From Sphingobacterium sp. SGG-5 (GTDB lineage: Bacteria; Bacteroidota; Bacteroidia; Sphingobacteriales; Sphingobacteriaceae), in contig NZ_JAAKGO010000007.1 in assembly GCF_011043525.1 (NCBI RefSeq), positions 62,001 through 126,000 on the forward strand: a stretch of DNA of 64,000 nt. Direction: 5' to 3'. Below are positions 26,669-36,300 of this stretch, piece by piece. Numbering within the stretch: the first letter of the stretch is position 1; every line of letters starts with the position of its first letter. The translations under genes and the position numbers were made by a program. The notes under the pieces are model-generated. The model saw only the letters and a list, made by a program, of their open reading frames with translations, was not told where the DNA came from and did no database searches.

Positions 26669-27391
26669 CTACATTGGATCCAATATCAGCTGAAGCTTTT
26701 CATAGGCAGTTGGATATATGATTTCCAACGTTTTTTTCCATTCCCTTACCTGAACCTTCTTTTTTGCCAAGGACTTCACGGCATGTCTACCCACGATGTG
26801 CTTGGCGCTGAGGCGAACGAATTTATTGTCGGGAAGATCTTCCATCAATTTCGATAGTGGCATCTTGCTGTAGATTATCCGGCCATCATCCAAAAACAAG
26901 GACAAAATTTTGTCTTCTACCTCTGCGTAGTAGAGATCATCGAGGGAAATAATGTCATCCATCTTCGTCTCATAATTTTTCACTTTTATCGCCTTTGCAT
27001 TTTTTTGTGCCAGGTCATATCGGTGATCCACATCCCGTATCGCCTTATCAATTGCTTTTCGTAGCGTTTCAGATTTTACCAGTTTGGGGAGGTATCCGAC
27101 AGCCTCCATTTCCTCCGCCTCAAATCCATACTCTCGGTGTCCGGTAGCAACCAATATGGTCGGCCTTTTGTCCAAAAGCCCCACAAACTCCCAGCCCATC
27201 ATTGTCGGCATCTCCATATCCACGATCAAGATATCGACCGGCTGCAAATCCAACACTTTCAGTGCGTGCTCTGGGCTGTCGATCAAGTGCAGTACCTCCA
27301 CATAATCGATTTTACTCAGCGCATACTGTAACAGTCCTGTCGACTCCAATTCATCGTCTAAAATCATGATGGTATAGCGTTCCTTTCTCAT
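26669..27391 (-). CDS. LytTR-family response regulator
   Basis: A 240-residue regulator. Receiver domain at 1-120, with acidic pocket Asp12/Asp13, phospho-acceptor Asp58 (DILIVDMEMPTMMG), Thr in ILVATGH, and Lys in YLPKLVKSETL. LytTR DNA-binding domain at about 145-238 (LDDLYYAEVEDKILSLFLDDGRIIYSKMPLS ... FVRLSAKHIVGRHAV). It overlaps the end of the histidine kinase gene by 41 bases, so the pair is translationally coupled. LytTR regulators bind direct repeats upstream of their targets; the targets are not evident here. Confidence 0.93.
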   Translation of the reverse strand: MRKERYTIMILDDELESTGLLQYALSKIDYVEVLHLIDSPEHALKVLDLQPVDILIVDMEMPTMMGWEFVGLLDKRPTILVATGHREYGFEAEEMEAVGYLPKLVKSETLRKAIDKAIRDVDHRYDLAQKNAKAIKVKNYETKMDDIISLDDLYYAEVEDKILSLFLDDGRIIYSKMPLSKLMEDLPDNKFVRLSAKHIVGRHAVKSLAKKKVQVREWKKTLEIIYPTAYEKLQLILDPM

Positions 27392-28454
27392 AGCCTCTTA
27401 TTTCGTTTTTCAGATTTCCCACGATGCTCACGCTAAACGTATCCTCCACTTCCTTCCGTTCGACCGCTATCGGCCAGGCGCCCGAATCGATCTTATGTTG
27501 CAACAGGACAAACCCCGTCTTGCTTGATCGTATTGCCTGACGCTTCACCTCCCGGAACCGATTGGTCACGGTAAAACACCACTGTGTACCGTTCAGCTGC
27601 AGATCCAGCAGAATCGGCTTACCCGGCATCACCGTAGCGTACTTCAGTGCATTCTCTATCGGCATCACGAAGATCCCCATCGGCAGTTGCCCCTCCGGCA
27701 ATACCTTCGGCTTACGAAGGATAAACTCCTTTCTGCCGTAGCAGACTCTGCCGAGGGTGAGCAGATTCTCGACCTGCTCCCATTCTTCCGCAAAGGACAC
27801 CGTGGCTCGCTCATCCTGCATACGTAACGCATAACGCAAGACATCCGCAAGAACCATCAATGCCTCCAGATATTCATCCTTATTTTCTGTCGTAAGTTTA
27901 TTCATCGTGATAGCCACCACGTTTTCGATCGTGTGCGGTGAAAAATGCCGCGCTTCCAGCCCTGCCTGCATCCGGTCGATCTCCATTTGATAGCTATCGC
28001 GTTTGGCATTCGCCTGACGAAGCGCTACATGTGATCTGATATATCGATATATAGCCGCTGCTCCCATGCTCAATAGCCACACAAAAACGACTACCCACAG
28101 GATACGTTCCCGAAACTCCCAGATATCGAAATCCCGGCCTGCCCGATGAAAATGTACCCCCAGACGGGGGAGCCAATCGTAGATCAGCGGATAGGCACAG
28201 CCCGCTACCGATACTGCAACAGTTATCGCCCATACGACACCTGCGATACGCTCTCCCCAAGCCGGAGATAACAATTTCCAAGAGGAAATAAAGAGACTCA
28301 CATATAAAAAGCAAAACAAGACGCTGGTCGTTATAATTTGGTTAAAAGGAACGTGTTCCGTTGCCAGAATTAGGTTCAGACCTTCTAACATGCCCAGAAA
28401 AACAAAAAAGCTGAGTAGGTTCCATAAGGTAATATTATACAGACTGACTTTCAT
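27351..28454 (-). CDS. LytS/YpdA-type membrane histidine kinase
   Basis: A 367-residue sensor. About four transmembrane segments lie within 1-140 (LLSFFVFLGMLEGLNLIL, VLFCFLYVSLFISSW, VVWAITVAVSVAGCAYPL, ILWVVVFVWLLSMGAAAIY). A coiled region follows, then the phospho-accepting HisKA box FSPHTIENVV with His174. The ATPase domain has the N-box PIENALKYA (about residue 265-273). The usual C-terminal G-boxes are weak, as in other His_kinase members. No periplasmic sensor domain is visible, so ligand sensing would be by the membrane part. It lies 45 bases after the acyltransferase-like gene. Confidence 0.9.
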   Translation of the reverse strand: MKVSLYNITLWNLLSFFVFLGMLEGLNLILATEHVPFNQIITTSVLFCFLYVSLFISSWKLLSPAWGERIAGVVWAITVAVSVAGCAYPLIYDWLPRLGVHFHRAGRDFDIWEFRERILWVVVFVWLLSMGAAAIYRYIRSHVALRQANAKRDSYQMEIDRMQAGLEARHFSPHTIENVVAITMNKLTTENKDEYLEALMVLADVLRYALRMQDERATVSFAEEWEQVENLLTLGRVCYGRKEFILRKPKVLPEGQLPMGIFVMPIENALKYATVMPGKPILLDLQLNGTQWCFTVTNRFREVKRQAIRSSKTGFVLLQHKIDSGAWPIAVERKEVEDTFSVSIVGNLKNEIRGYEKGTLYHHDFRR

Positions 28455-28499
28455 CTATAGGCGTTCAGTGCTCTAAAGATAAATAATTCAATCTATACA

Positions 28500-29387
28500 T
28501 CACGAATTTAACGTTTGCGCATAATAATGCCTCCGGTCGAATAAGCACTGTTTTTTGTCCAAAGGGAGCAGCAGCATGGGGTCGTTTTTCCAGATGGATA
28601 ACATATCCGCATCCTCGATCTGCAACATCCCGTTGGTATGCAGGTAGGGCCAGCATTCCCAGATCCAAGGTTGTCGGCATACCGCCTCACCCAGCAGGTC
28701 ATAACAATGACAGAGTGCCCGTTGGATAAAATCCTCCCGATTTTCAGCATATCGATCCGCAATATATTCCTGCAACACATACCGGCTACCGTCTGCCGTC
28801 TCTTCCCAACTGAGCGGATAAAGCGCTACATCAAATAAGTACGCCATCAACGGTATACCCTTTTTGAGCTGTACCTCTCCTTGCAAAAAAGGAACGGTGA
28901 CACGCTGATCTTTGGCGGCGGAGGGCGAAGCCGTGCCGGATGCCCCATCGGCAAAGACCAGCAAGTGCCGTCCGCTGCGCAATCGCTCCCGCGCCCGCAA
29001 CAGTATGGACGGCTCATCGCTGAATAGATAGCCATATTGCTGGCCTTGTTTGCTCATCGCTGTTTGTAGGCGGTCAAAGAGCGGTTGTGATCGCTCGTAT
29101 ACCGCCCTATCCAGGATAATATCAAAGGACAACCCCGCCTGCGCCAGCAGTAACGGCAGCTGTAGATGATGCCCTAGGTGAAACAAAACAAAGATTCCCG
29201 GTAACAGCTGGCAAAGTTGTTCGGGATCTTTCAAGGGCGGGCAGCGGTCGATGTCGGCTTTTCCAGAGTGATGATCTCTCCAACGGGTATAGATGTCCGG
29301 ATGGGCATGCCATTCGATGGTGGGTAAATAGGTATGGAGATTGGCACTAAAGAGTGCAAAATCCCAATCATTTATAGGTCTGTTCAT
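28500..29387 (-). CDS. LpxL/HtrB-like acyltransferase-fold protein
   Basis: A 295-residue protein resembling lysophospholipid/lipid A acyltransferases: a strand-turn GIFVLFHLGHHLQLPLLLAQ where LpxL has its HFxxLE catalytic box, then GLSFDIILDRAVYE, and a later LLVFADGASGTASPSAAKDQRVTVPF matching the second acyltransferase block. His70, His73 and His74 are present, but the acidic partner of an HX4(D/E) motif is missing, so activity on standard acyl donors is doubtful. No transmembrane anchor is evident. It lies between a 49-codon peptide gene and the histidine kinase gene, which suggests it modifies or binds a small product rather than lipid A. Confidence 0.72.
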   Translation of the reverse strand: MNRPINDWDFALFSANLHTYLPTIEWHAHPDIYTRWRDHHSGKADIDRCPPLKDPEQLCQLLPGIFVLFHLGHHLQLPLLLAQAGLSFDIILDRAVYERSQPLFDRLQTAMSKQGQQYGYLFSDEPSILLRARERLRSGRHLLVFADGASGTASPSAAKDQRVTVPFLQGEVQLKKGIPLMAYLFDVALYPLSWEETADGSRYVLQEYIADRYAENREDFIQRALCHCYDLLGEAVCRQPWIWECWPYLHTNGMLQIEDADMLSIWKNDPMLLLPLDKKQCLFDRRHYYAQTLNS

Positions 29388-29484
29388 CGTTGTAAAAATT
29401 AAAAAGGTTAAAAAAAGGGGGCGCGAAACTGTTGTTCTTCGCCCCCTCTGTCAATCAACATTCAATGTATCGACATTCAATACA

Positions 29485-29634
29485 TCAAAATCGCGGTGTC
29501 ACAATCGGGCATTTCCAGTCTCTCTTGGGTTCGCCCAAACCGAACACACTCTTTAGCCGTGTCCATGTGATGATTCCTTCTGTTGATACGACTCCTTGGT
29601 GGCGCATCAGCACCTGTTCATTTACATTTTTCAT
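29485..29634 (-). CDS. 49-residue peptide, candidate signal or modified-peptide precursor
   Basis: ATG at 29634, stop at 29485. The N-terminal half is polar and helical (MKNVNEQVLMRHQGVVSTE), followed by a short hydrophobic part (GIITWTRLKSVFGLG) and a C-terminal EPKRDWKCPIVTPRF with the only Cys. No signal peptide, no GG leader that I recognise. It is the first gene of an apparent operon with the acyltransferase-like protein (97 bases downstream), the histidine kinase and the LytTR regulator. The coding call rests on composition, start context (A-rich AAAAAAATG) and position; I do not recognise a family. A longer frame from 29697 is possible but less likely. Confidence 0.5.
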   Translation of the reverse strand: MKNVNEQVLMRHQGVVSTEGIITWTRLKSVFGLGEPKRDWKCPIVTPRF

Positions 29635-29758
29635 TTTTTTAAATTTTACGTTTTTAATTCCTTTTGATCCGTCCGACTGGCCATTCCGGGCGCCCAAAAC
29701 ATATTTAACCGTGATTAATCGACGGCAATATGCAACAGATCTTTTGCTCGGAAAGAAT

Positions 29759-29890
29759 AAAATCGTACGTCACAGGAAAAGGCGACTTTGCCCTCTTCTT
29801 TTTTGGCGCAGATCACCCCACGCCAGAAAAAGGCCGATCTGCGCCAGTGAATATCCGATCTACGCCAAAAAACAGGTGGTGTACGATTTT
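29759..29890. promoter_or_regulatory. Nested inverted repeats between the peptide gene and the divergent AraC gene
   Basis: A perfect outer inverted repeat AAAATCGTAC (29759-29768) / GTACGATTTT (29881-29890) encloses an inner pair at 29799-29814 and 29857-29872 (16 bases, one mismatch) plus a third GATCTGCGCCA copy at 29836-29846. The unit GGCG(C/T)AGATC thus occurs three times. It covers the 312-bp gap between divergent genes and probably contains operators for the AraC protein. No gene is visible in the gap. Confidence 0.6.
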
Positions 29891-29946
29891 TTCATCGGAC
29901 TGTGATGCGCTACGGTTAAATTGGGCGAGGATACACGACTCTTATC

Positions 29947-30954
29947 GTGAAAAAAAGCCTACATATCGATCTTCCTTCCCACTTCCGTGTCGTGGAGACC
30001 GACATAGACATGGCGCCTATGCCGGCCATCGCCTATGCGCCCGGCACGTACTACGGACAAGGTGAAGATCAGGCTATCGCACAGGAATTCGACGGGCGTT
30101 ACGGCTATCTGTACCGCTATGAGCTGACCTTGGCAGGTTCGGCCCGCATTCCCCTACGGGTAGAACGGGGTGACCTGCATGTGCTTTACCTGATGGAGGC
30201 CGACGGTGATATTGTCCTCGAAGACGCTGTACCGCATCGGGTATGCACGTTGTCTCCCGGCCGGGGGCGTTATCTGTATCTGCCACCCGGCGTGTATCGG
30301 CTCCGGCTGCCCCCGGGCCGTCTGCTGTTGTTCGGCTTTTATTTTGACGGCGGGATTTTCCGGGAAGGTAATGAGCGGCATTTTCCCTTTTTGCATGCCG
30401 TAATCCGTGCGTATAGAAGCCGTTCGGAGAAAGTATGTTGTAGCAGGGACTTTCGGATAGGCCCACGCACCCAATCCCGTATACAACATCTTTGCGATAA
30501 CCTCAGAAAGGACGACTTCAGCAATGAATCCTTTGTCATACACGAGATCAGTAAGCTTATCGAGCTGTCCAGGGAGAAGGTATTTGACGAATACGAACGT
30601 ACATCCGACCCCCAGCTCCTGATCCAACGCTGTCGCGAACTCCTTGCTGCTGGTATCGCACGGGAAGGGAACGCTATCCGGATCAAAGACATTGCCGGGC
30701 AATTGCGGGTACGTCCGGAATACCTCAACCGGCTGCACAAAGAACACTACCAACAAAAAATCAGCAGCTACCGCAACCGGCTTCTGCTCGAAAAGATAAA
30801 AGCGTTGCTGGCCTATCCCTCCTTTACCCTATTGGAGATCAGCATGCAATGCGGGTTTCATGGCGTCAGTGAGCTGAGCCGCTTTTTTCGGAAGCATAGC
30901 CAGATGACCCCTGGGCAGTATCGGCGATTAATCCGAAAAGATAAAACCCGGTGA
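29947..30954 (+). CDS. AraC-family transcriptional regulator
   Basis: A 335-residue regulator starting with GTG. The N-terminal about 200 residues form a sensor region with no strong family match (ERGDLHVLYLMEADGDIVL, YLPPGVYRLRLPPGRLLLFGF), and the C-terminal about 100 residues are the AraC double helix-turn-helix (IRIKDIAGQLRVRPEYLNRLHKE ... FTLLEISMQCGFHGVSELSRFFRKHSQMTPGQYR). It is upstream of and co-directional with the MauE-like and DUF6520 genes. Similar AraC genes accompany this gene set in related bacteria as far as I recall, so it probably controls the 31-38 kb module. Confidence 0.88.
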   Translation: MKKSLHIDLPSHFRVVETDIDMAPMPAIAYAPGTYYGQGEDQAIAQEFDGRYGYLYRYELTLAGSARIPLRVERGDLHVLYLMEADGDIVLEDAVPHRVCTLSPGRGRYLYLPPGVYRLRLPPGRLLLFGFYFDGGIFREGNERHFPFLHAVIRAYRSRSEKVCCSRDFRIGPRTQSRIQHLCDNLRKDDFSNESFVIHEISKLIELSREKVFDEYERTSDPQLLIQRCRELLAAGIAREGNAIRIKDIAGQLRVRPEYLNRLHKEHYQQKISSYRNRLLLEKIKALLAYPSFTLLEISMQCGFHGVSELSRFFRKHSQMTPGQYRRLIRKDKTR

Positions 30955-31068
30955 TTCTTGCCATCGCAGTCCACATATCATGTTTGGCCTATACCTGATG
31001 TCAGTTCTAGCCTAACAGTGACGTATCTGGGTGCGCTATATTTGATATGTCACTTTTAGCAAACAGTT

Positions 31069-31512
31069 ATGAAAGCAAAATACCTACTGAACATAATCAC
31101 CATCGCGCTTCTGCTACTCTGGATACCTGTAGCTACCGAGAAGCTGATCGACTTCACGACATTCAAGCATACCCTACTGCGGCAGCCGTTGCCCCATGGC
31201 TTGACCTATATGGCAATATATACTCTGCCCGCTCTGGAAGTATTGGTAGTCGTGATGTTGGTATCCCCGCGGTGGCGCCAGTGGGGCTTCCTATTGTCGG
31301 CAATATTGATGGCGCTGTTCACCGTCTATATCGGACTTGCCCTGTTAGGTACCTGGGACCGGCTGCCCTGTGCATGCGGATCCGTCATATCGGGTATGTC
31401 GTGGACACAGCATTTTTGGTTCAACCTGCTCTTTCTGGGGATTAGCGTAGTGGGATTGCTGGTAAAAAAAAGACAACACACATCGGATCCCGTTGACCAG
31501 GTCGTCGGGTGA
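31069..31512 (+). CDS. MauE/DoxX-like membrane thiol-oxidoreductase
   Basis: A 147-residue inner-membrane protein with four transmembrane helices and the conserved pair Cys-Ala-Cys-Gly (LPCACGSVISGMSW) at the start of the last loop, as in MauE, which supports disulfide formation in methylamine dehydrogenase. Bacteroidota members have no mau genes nearby and are likely general thiol/disulfide carriers. It is 62 bases upstream of a DUF6520 protein with two Cys and close to a TlpA-type thioredoxin, which supports a redox role. A good Bacteroidota -7 element (TATATTTG, near 31039) precedes it. Confidence 0.82.
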   Translation: MKAKYLLNIITIALLLLWIPVATEKLIDFTTFKHTLLRQPLPHGLTYMAIYTLPALEVLVVVMLVSPRWRQWGFLLSAILMALFTVYIGLALLGTWDRLPCACGSVISGMSWTQHFWFNLLFLGISVVGLLVKKRQHTSDPVDQVVG

Positions 31513-31573
31513 AGGGCTTGTCGGCCAGAAGACAAGATAAAAACAGTATGATTAATATTTTAAAATTTAAGCA

Positions 31574-31894
31574 ATGAAAAATTTAATCAGAAAAAATGCA
31601 ATGGCCTTGGTAGCCTTGGCGATTGCAGCAGTAACACTCATGGCGATGGGAACACCGGAAAGTAAACTGGCCATGAAAAAATGGGGGTATAACCCTGCTG
31701 CTTTACCCGGCGCTCAGTGGGTCGATATAACAGGGCAGACCGAGGAAACAGATACTACTCCCGGACAGTATCTATGTCATGAAAACGAGGAGCAGATCTG
31801 CAGCGGAGAGTTTGAAGAAGAGGTTAATCCCAATGCTCCCGGAGCACCCGCACCGTCCAATGAAACTTACGGTGAATTCGAGCCCTTAGATTAA
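31574..31894 (+). CDS. DUF6520-family exported two-cysteine protein
   Basis: A 106-residue protein with a signal-type N-terminus (RKNAMALVALAIAAVTLMAMG), a linker, and a small acidic C-terminal part with Cys68 and Cys76 in YLCHENEEQICSGEF, the hallmark of DUF6520. The final third is rich in Pro/Asn/Glu. Such small proteins occur in multiple copies in Sphingobacteriaceae; their job is unknown. The single probable disulfide and the adjacent MauE-like and TlpA-like proteins suggest that it is a substrate of this redox pair. Confidence 0.82.
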   Translation: MKNLIRKNAMALVALAIAAVTLMAMGTPESKLAMKKWGYNPAALPGAQWVDITGQTEETDTTPGQYLCHENEEQICSGEFEEEVNPNAPGAPAPSNETYGEFEPLD

Positions 31895-31909
31895 GGCGAC
31901 CGAAACGGG

Positions 31910-31961
31910 AAGCCCCTGTGTTCCGATTCATGCACGTTTCGGAACACAGGGGCTTATTTTT
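31910..31961 (+). terminator. Strong terminator after the DUF6520 gene
   Basis: A 17-bp perfect stem (31910-31926 with 31939-31955) followed by ATTTTTA. It ends the plus-strand MauE-DUF6520 transcript and sits between it and the convergent SusD gene, so it may serve both directions. Confidence 0.88.
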
Positions 31962-31978
31962 AATCTGCCATTTATATG

Positions 31979-33334
31979 CTAATCCCTTTTATTCTGCGCC
32001 AAGTTGTTTATATCAACCTCAATCTGCGGGATAGGAAAGGCATAGCGATCCGATTGAGGCGCCAAGATGTGCGTCCTGTCATAGGCCGTCCTTTCCAAAG
32101 TCGTTTCAAAACGGCTGTCCCGGTTCAACCTTTTAAGGTCGGACCACCGGAGTCCCCGCATGGCCAGTTCTTTTCTGCGCTCCAGGAGAATGAACCTTAT
32201 AACCTCCTCCCTGTCTTCCATGCTTACATCCTGATAAGGCACATTGCTGTCCCACCGCATTTTTCTTAAATGGTTTACATCCGCTAAAGCTCCTTCGATA
32301 TCGTCAAGCCTGGCCCTGCACTCCGACCGGATCAGGTACATCTCCGCTGTCGTCGTACCCAAAAACATGCTGCTCGTGCCGGAATAGTTCCCCTTAAACG
32401 TAAACACGCCATTCCCCCGGTCTCTAAAAAAGATGATCCTGCGCAGATCACCGGTTTCGTATACCGACAGAAGATCTTCCGAAATCCCGGCCCTGGACGA
32501 TGTGGCAAAAGAGTATGTCAGCATAAACTGCGGGAATATGACCTCTTCCCCCGCCTGTGCGAACGATATCGGCCGCGAGGATGTCCGCGACAGCCCGTTG
32601 TAATCCATCAGCCCCGGCGACAGGGTGATACACCTGTCGGCATATTTTTCCGCCGTACCATACTCCTGCATATAAAGTGCAATCCGGGCAAGCAGCGCAT
32701 ACACGGCATGCCTGCTCGGTCTGGTCAGGTACACCGACTGTACAGTCTCCAGTAGCGGCCCCGCTTCATCAAGATCGGAGAGGATTTTTTTGAAACAGTC
32801 CCGTATGCTCACCCGCTCCACCTTCTCATTGATATCCGAACTGAGTTTTAAAGGGATTCCGGGCACCTTATCCGCACTGCCTTTTTCGTAGGGCATGGCA
32901 TACTCCACAATCAGCTGATAGAAGGCCAGTGAACGGAAAAACAGCGCACTCCCTTTCAGCTGGTTCCATACCGAACGGTTTTCTTCCGTTACTTCAATCG
33001 TATTCAGGCCGTCCAGTACAACATTCGCATAAAACACCTGTTCATACAGTATCCTCCAGTCACTTGGGACCGATCCTTCATAGACATCGTCCGCCCACAG
33101 ATAACTGTTCCGCTCCGGAGCCGTTCTCAGAGACGTCACGCCCTCCGTCGTGATCGCATACTCCTCCCCCGCGATCATGTGCAGCCCGGGCGCCCTGTTC
33201 ATCTCCACATTGTCCAATAACGCCTGCATATCCTCCAGTTTTGTCGGGATCAGCAGGCCCTGGTCCGGCTTGATGTCCAAATCCCCTTTGCACGAAAAAA
33301 AGAGGATCAGTACCGCTGTCTTTATATAATTCAT
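31979..33334 (-). CDS. SusD/RagB-family lipoprotein
   Basis: A 451-residue protein. I chose the ATG at 33334 (MNYIKTAVLILFFSC) because it gives a signal peptide with a lipobox Cys at residue 15; the frame upstream overlaps susC and is not protein-like. Typical SusD features: DIKPDQGLLIPTKLEDMQALLDN after the lipobox, TPR-like helices, and a C-terminal RRKELAMRGLRWSDLKRLNRD. Classical SusD family (PF07980/PF14322 type). It pairs with the SusC gene 16 bases upstream; there are no glycosidases nearby, so the ligand may not be a glycan. Confidence 0.92.
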   Translation of the reverse strand: MNYIKTAVLILFFSCKGDLDIKPDQGLLIPTKLEDMQALLDNVEMNRAPGLHMIAGEEYAITTEGVTSLRTAPERNSYLWADDVYEGSVPSDWRILYEQVFYANVVLDGLNTIEVTEENRSVWNQLKGSALFFRSLAFYQLIVEYAMPYEKGSADKVPGIPLKLSSDINEKVERVSIRDCFKKILSDLDEAGPLLETVQSVYLTRPSRHAVYALLARIALYMQEYGTAEKYADRCITLSPGLMDYNGLSRTSSRPISFAQAGEEVIFPQFMLTYSFATSSRAGISEDLLSVYETGDLRRIIFFRDRGNGVFTFKGNYSGTSSMFLGTTTAEMYLIRSECRARLDDIEGALADVNHLRKMRWDSNVPYQDVSMEDREEVIRFILLERRKELAMRGLRWSDLKRLNRDSRFETTLERTAYDRTHILAPQSDRYAFPIPQIEVDINNLAQNKRD

Positions 33335-33350
33335 GATTTTGTCTTTAAGT

Positions 33351-36300
33351 TTAAAAATCCAGTTTGAGACCCGCTGAAAATGTGAACGGCAGGTCCGCGT
33401 ACGAATTATCCGGATCGATGCCCAGATCATTCGATTTCCAGAGCAGGACAATGTTGTTCCCGTAGAGATAAACGTTCATATTTCTGAACCATTTATTCCC
33501 CATCAATCCACCGAAACGGTAATCTATCCGAAAGTCCTGCAGCCTGATATTGTCGCCCCTGTTTATGAGCGCGGTCGAATAGATATAAAACATATCCCTG
33601 TTGCCATCCGGCTGCGCGGGTACGGAAGGAACATGTGTCCGGGTTTCGTCCCCCGGAGACTGCCATCTTTCGGCATAGGCAGCACTATTTGAAGACAGCC
33701 CATAGTCGTTGGAATAAGCAATGCCCGGTGCCCTGAAATAATACCCCGACCTGTACGTGATATTAAAAGAAGCCGTGAGATTCCCGTACGAAAACGAGTT
33801 GCGTACCGATCCAAAAAAAGTAGGCCTGAGCGGTCCCGAATAGACCATATTGTCCAGATCGGTATCCGCGAATATCCCGGTATAATCCGTCGACGTCTCC
33901 TCCCCTATATACCCCATGGGGTCACCGTTCTCCGGATCCAGCCCCGCCCAACTGTAACTGTACAGGGCATACAGCGGCCTGCCCGGCAGGGGCAATGCAT
34001 AAGGGCTCTGTATGTAGCCCAGACCACCCGTTGCGGGAGCTTCTTTCTCATAGCCCGTCACCCGCTCTTTGACGACAGTTGCCAACAGGTCCGTATTCCA
34101 TTTCAATGGCCCGGTGGTATTACGGGTAGAGAGATTGGCATCCAGTCCCCGTATCTTTGTATCGGCCGTATTGCCCGTAAACAGGACAATACCGGAGGAA
34201 GGGGGCAAAGGCGAATCCCCGATCAGATCCAGTCCTCTTTTGCTATAGATTTCCAATGTCCCGGACACCCTGTTGTCCATAGCCGAAAAATCCAGCCCCA
34301 GATTAATGATCTGTACACGTTCCCATCTGAGTTCAGGGTTCGGAGGGTTTATTATCGTAGCATAGGGCAGCTGGTACATATTATAACCGCTGACCGCAGC
34401 CGTCGTGAACGCAGTAACCGATTTGTTCACATTCCCGTTGTACCCATAGCTGCCCCGCAACTTTAAATAGGGCAATATATCACTGCCGTAGAAGCCCTCC
34501 CTGCTGATGTTCCAGGCGAGCCCTGCCGACCAGAGCGGCACACCTTTCTGGTTTGCCCTTACGCCGAAAAGGTTGCTCTGGTCCAACCGTGCGCTGGCGG
34601 ACAGTATATATTTACGGTCATACGAATAGGAAGCATTGACGTAGTACGACCGAAACACGTCCGTAAAGCGGTCCATATCGTCGTTGTTGGGTATGCTGCT
34701 CCTGCGCTGGCTGTCATGGTATAACGGAAAATCGTCGGTCACATAATCTACATAGGCATTCCGGGCATATTCGGCTTCATAGCCGTAATATCTGAAATCC
34801 TTCGAATCCGTCCGGGAAAACCGGGTCTCAAAACCGGCTATGGCACTGACCTCCCCTTTCTGACCGAACTGCCTGCTGAAATCCAGCTGCGAGCGGAACG
34901 TCCTGCCCAGCGACCGGAGCACCGAGACATCCAATATCCCGCCGAGCGGTACAGGTCTCTTTATCTCTCCGCCGTCCACCTGGGTAAAGCGGTTGATCAG
35001 GTCCCTTGCATAATAGGTATCCCTGCTCCTGTGATTGTTCCTTTCGCTGCCCACCTCCGTATGCTGGTAGCTTGCCGATAGCGCAAGGCCATCCGCGATA
35101 AGGTACCTGAGGGAAGCATCCATCCTCAGATTATTCCTGACCAGCCTGTTGTCTGCGGCCTGGATTTCCTGTAGCGGAAAATAATTCCAGTCCAGCAGGC
35201 CTTCATCCATCGCCCCGGCTATGAACTCCCGGCTATAATCCCTGACCGTGCTGAGCGGCCGGCCATTATCATCCGCTAGTCTCAGATAGGGAATAACACT
35301 GCTTGATCCCGACATACTAAGGCCGGTCATGCCCGGATTGTTCCTTATCTCGTTATTATTTGAAAAATAGACACCTGTAGTGACCTGGAGCCGTTCACCG
35401 AAAGGTCGGAACGTATTTTTGAGGTTTACTGTGACACGGTCGTATCCGTTGCCGATCAGGCTCTCCCTGTTGTTATCGTAGCCCACCGATGCATAATAAT
35501 TGTTGTTTTTCACGTCTCCATTGACCGTCAGGGCATATTGCTGAAAAACACCCTTACGGTAGAGGTACCGATCGGCATCCTTCCTCACGTCGTAGGTTTT
35601 CATCCGTTCGATCTCCCTGTCGATCTCCGGGATCCGGCCGGGATCGGCCTGCCCCCCGTACAGCAGCTCGACCACAGGTGACAGCGGCCGGTAGCCCGAA
35701 TTCTTCGCCGCATCGTAATACCCTTCCTCAAACAGCCTCCTTTCGATATCGATGTAATCCGAGGCCGGCAAGGTTTGCCGGACATAGAGATCGGGCTTAT
35801 TTACCACAGTCGTGCCGGCATTGAAGCCGATGTTCAATGGACTGCCGGCCCTGCCCTTCCTGGTGGTGATGACGATCACCCCGTTTCCCGCACGCGATCC
35901 CCATATCGATGCCGCCGCGGCATCTTTCAGTACCGTTATGCTCTCCACATCGTTCGGGTTGATATCCACCAGTTCACCCTCATACGGAAAATTGTCGATG
36001 ACGATCAGCGGCTCGGCATTGCCAAAGATCGTACTCTGCCCCCTGATGCTCAGTGCACTGTTGCCATAGGTATTGAAGCTCAGACCGGGCACGATATCCC
36101 GCAGCCGGTCCGTTATATTTGTACTTACGGACCTGTTCAGAAGATCGTTATCCAATTGTACGAACGACCCTGTCGCCCGTTCTTTGGGCAGTGTCTGGTA
36201 TCCCGTGGAGACGACGACCTCCTGTAAAGCCGTGCGCTGCGGCGTAAGCCGGACAACAATATCTTCCCTGCCAAAAGGAGCATAGAGATATAATGTATCA

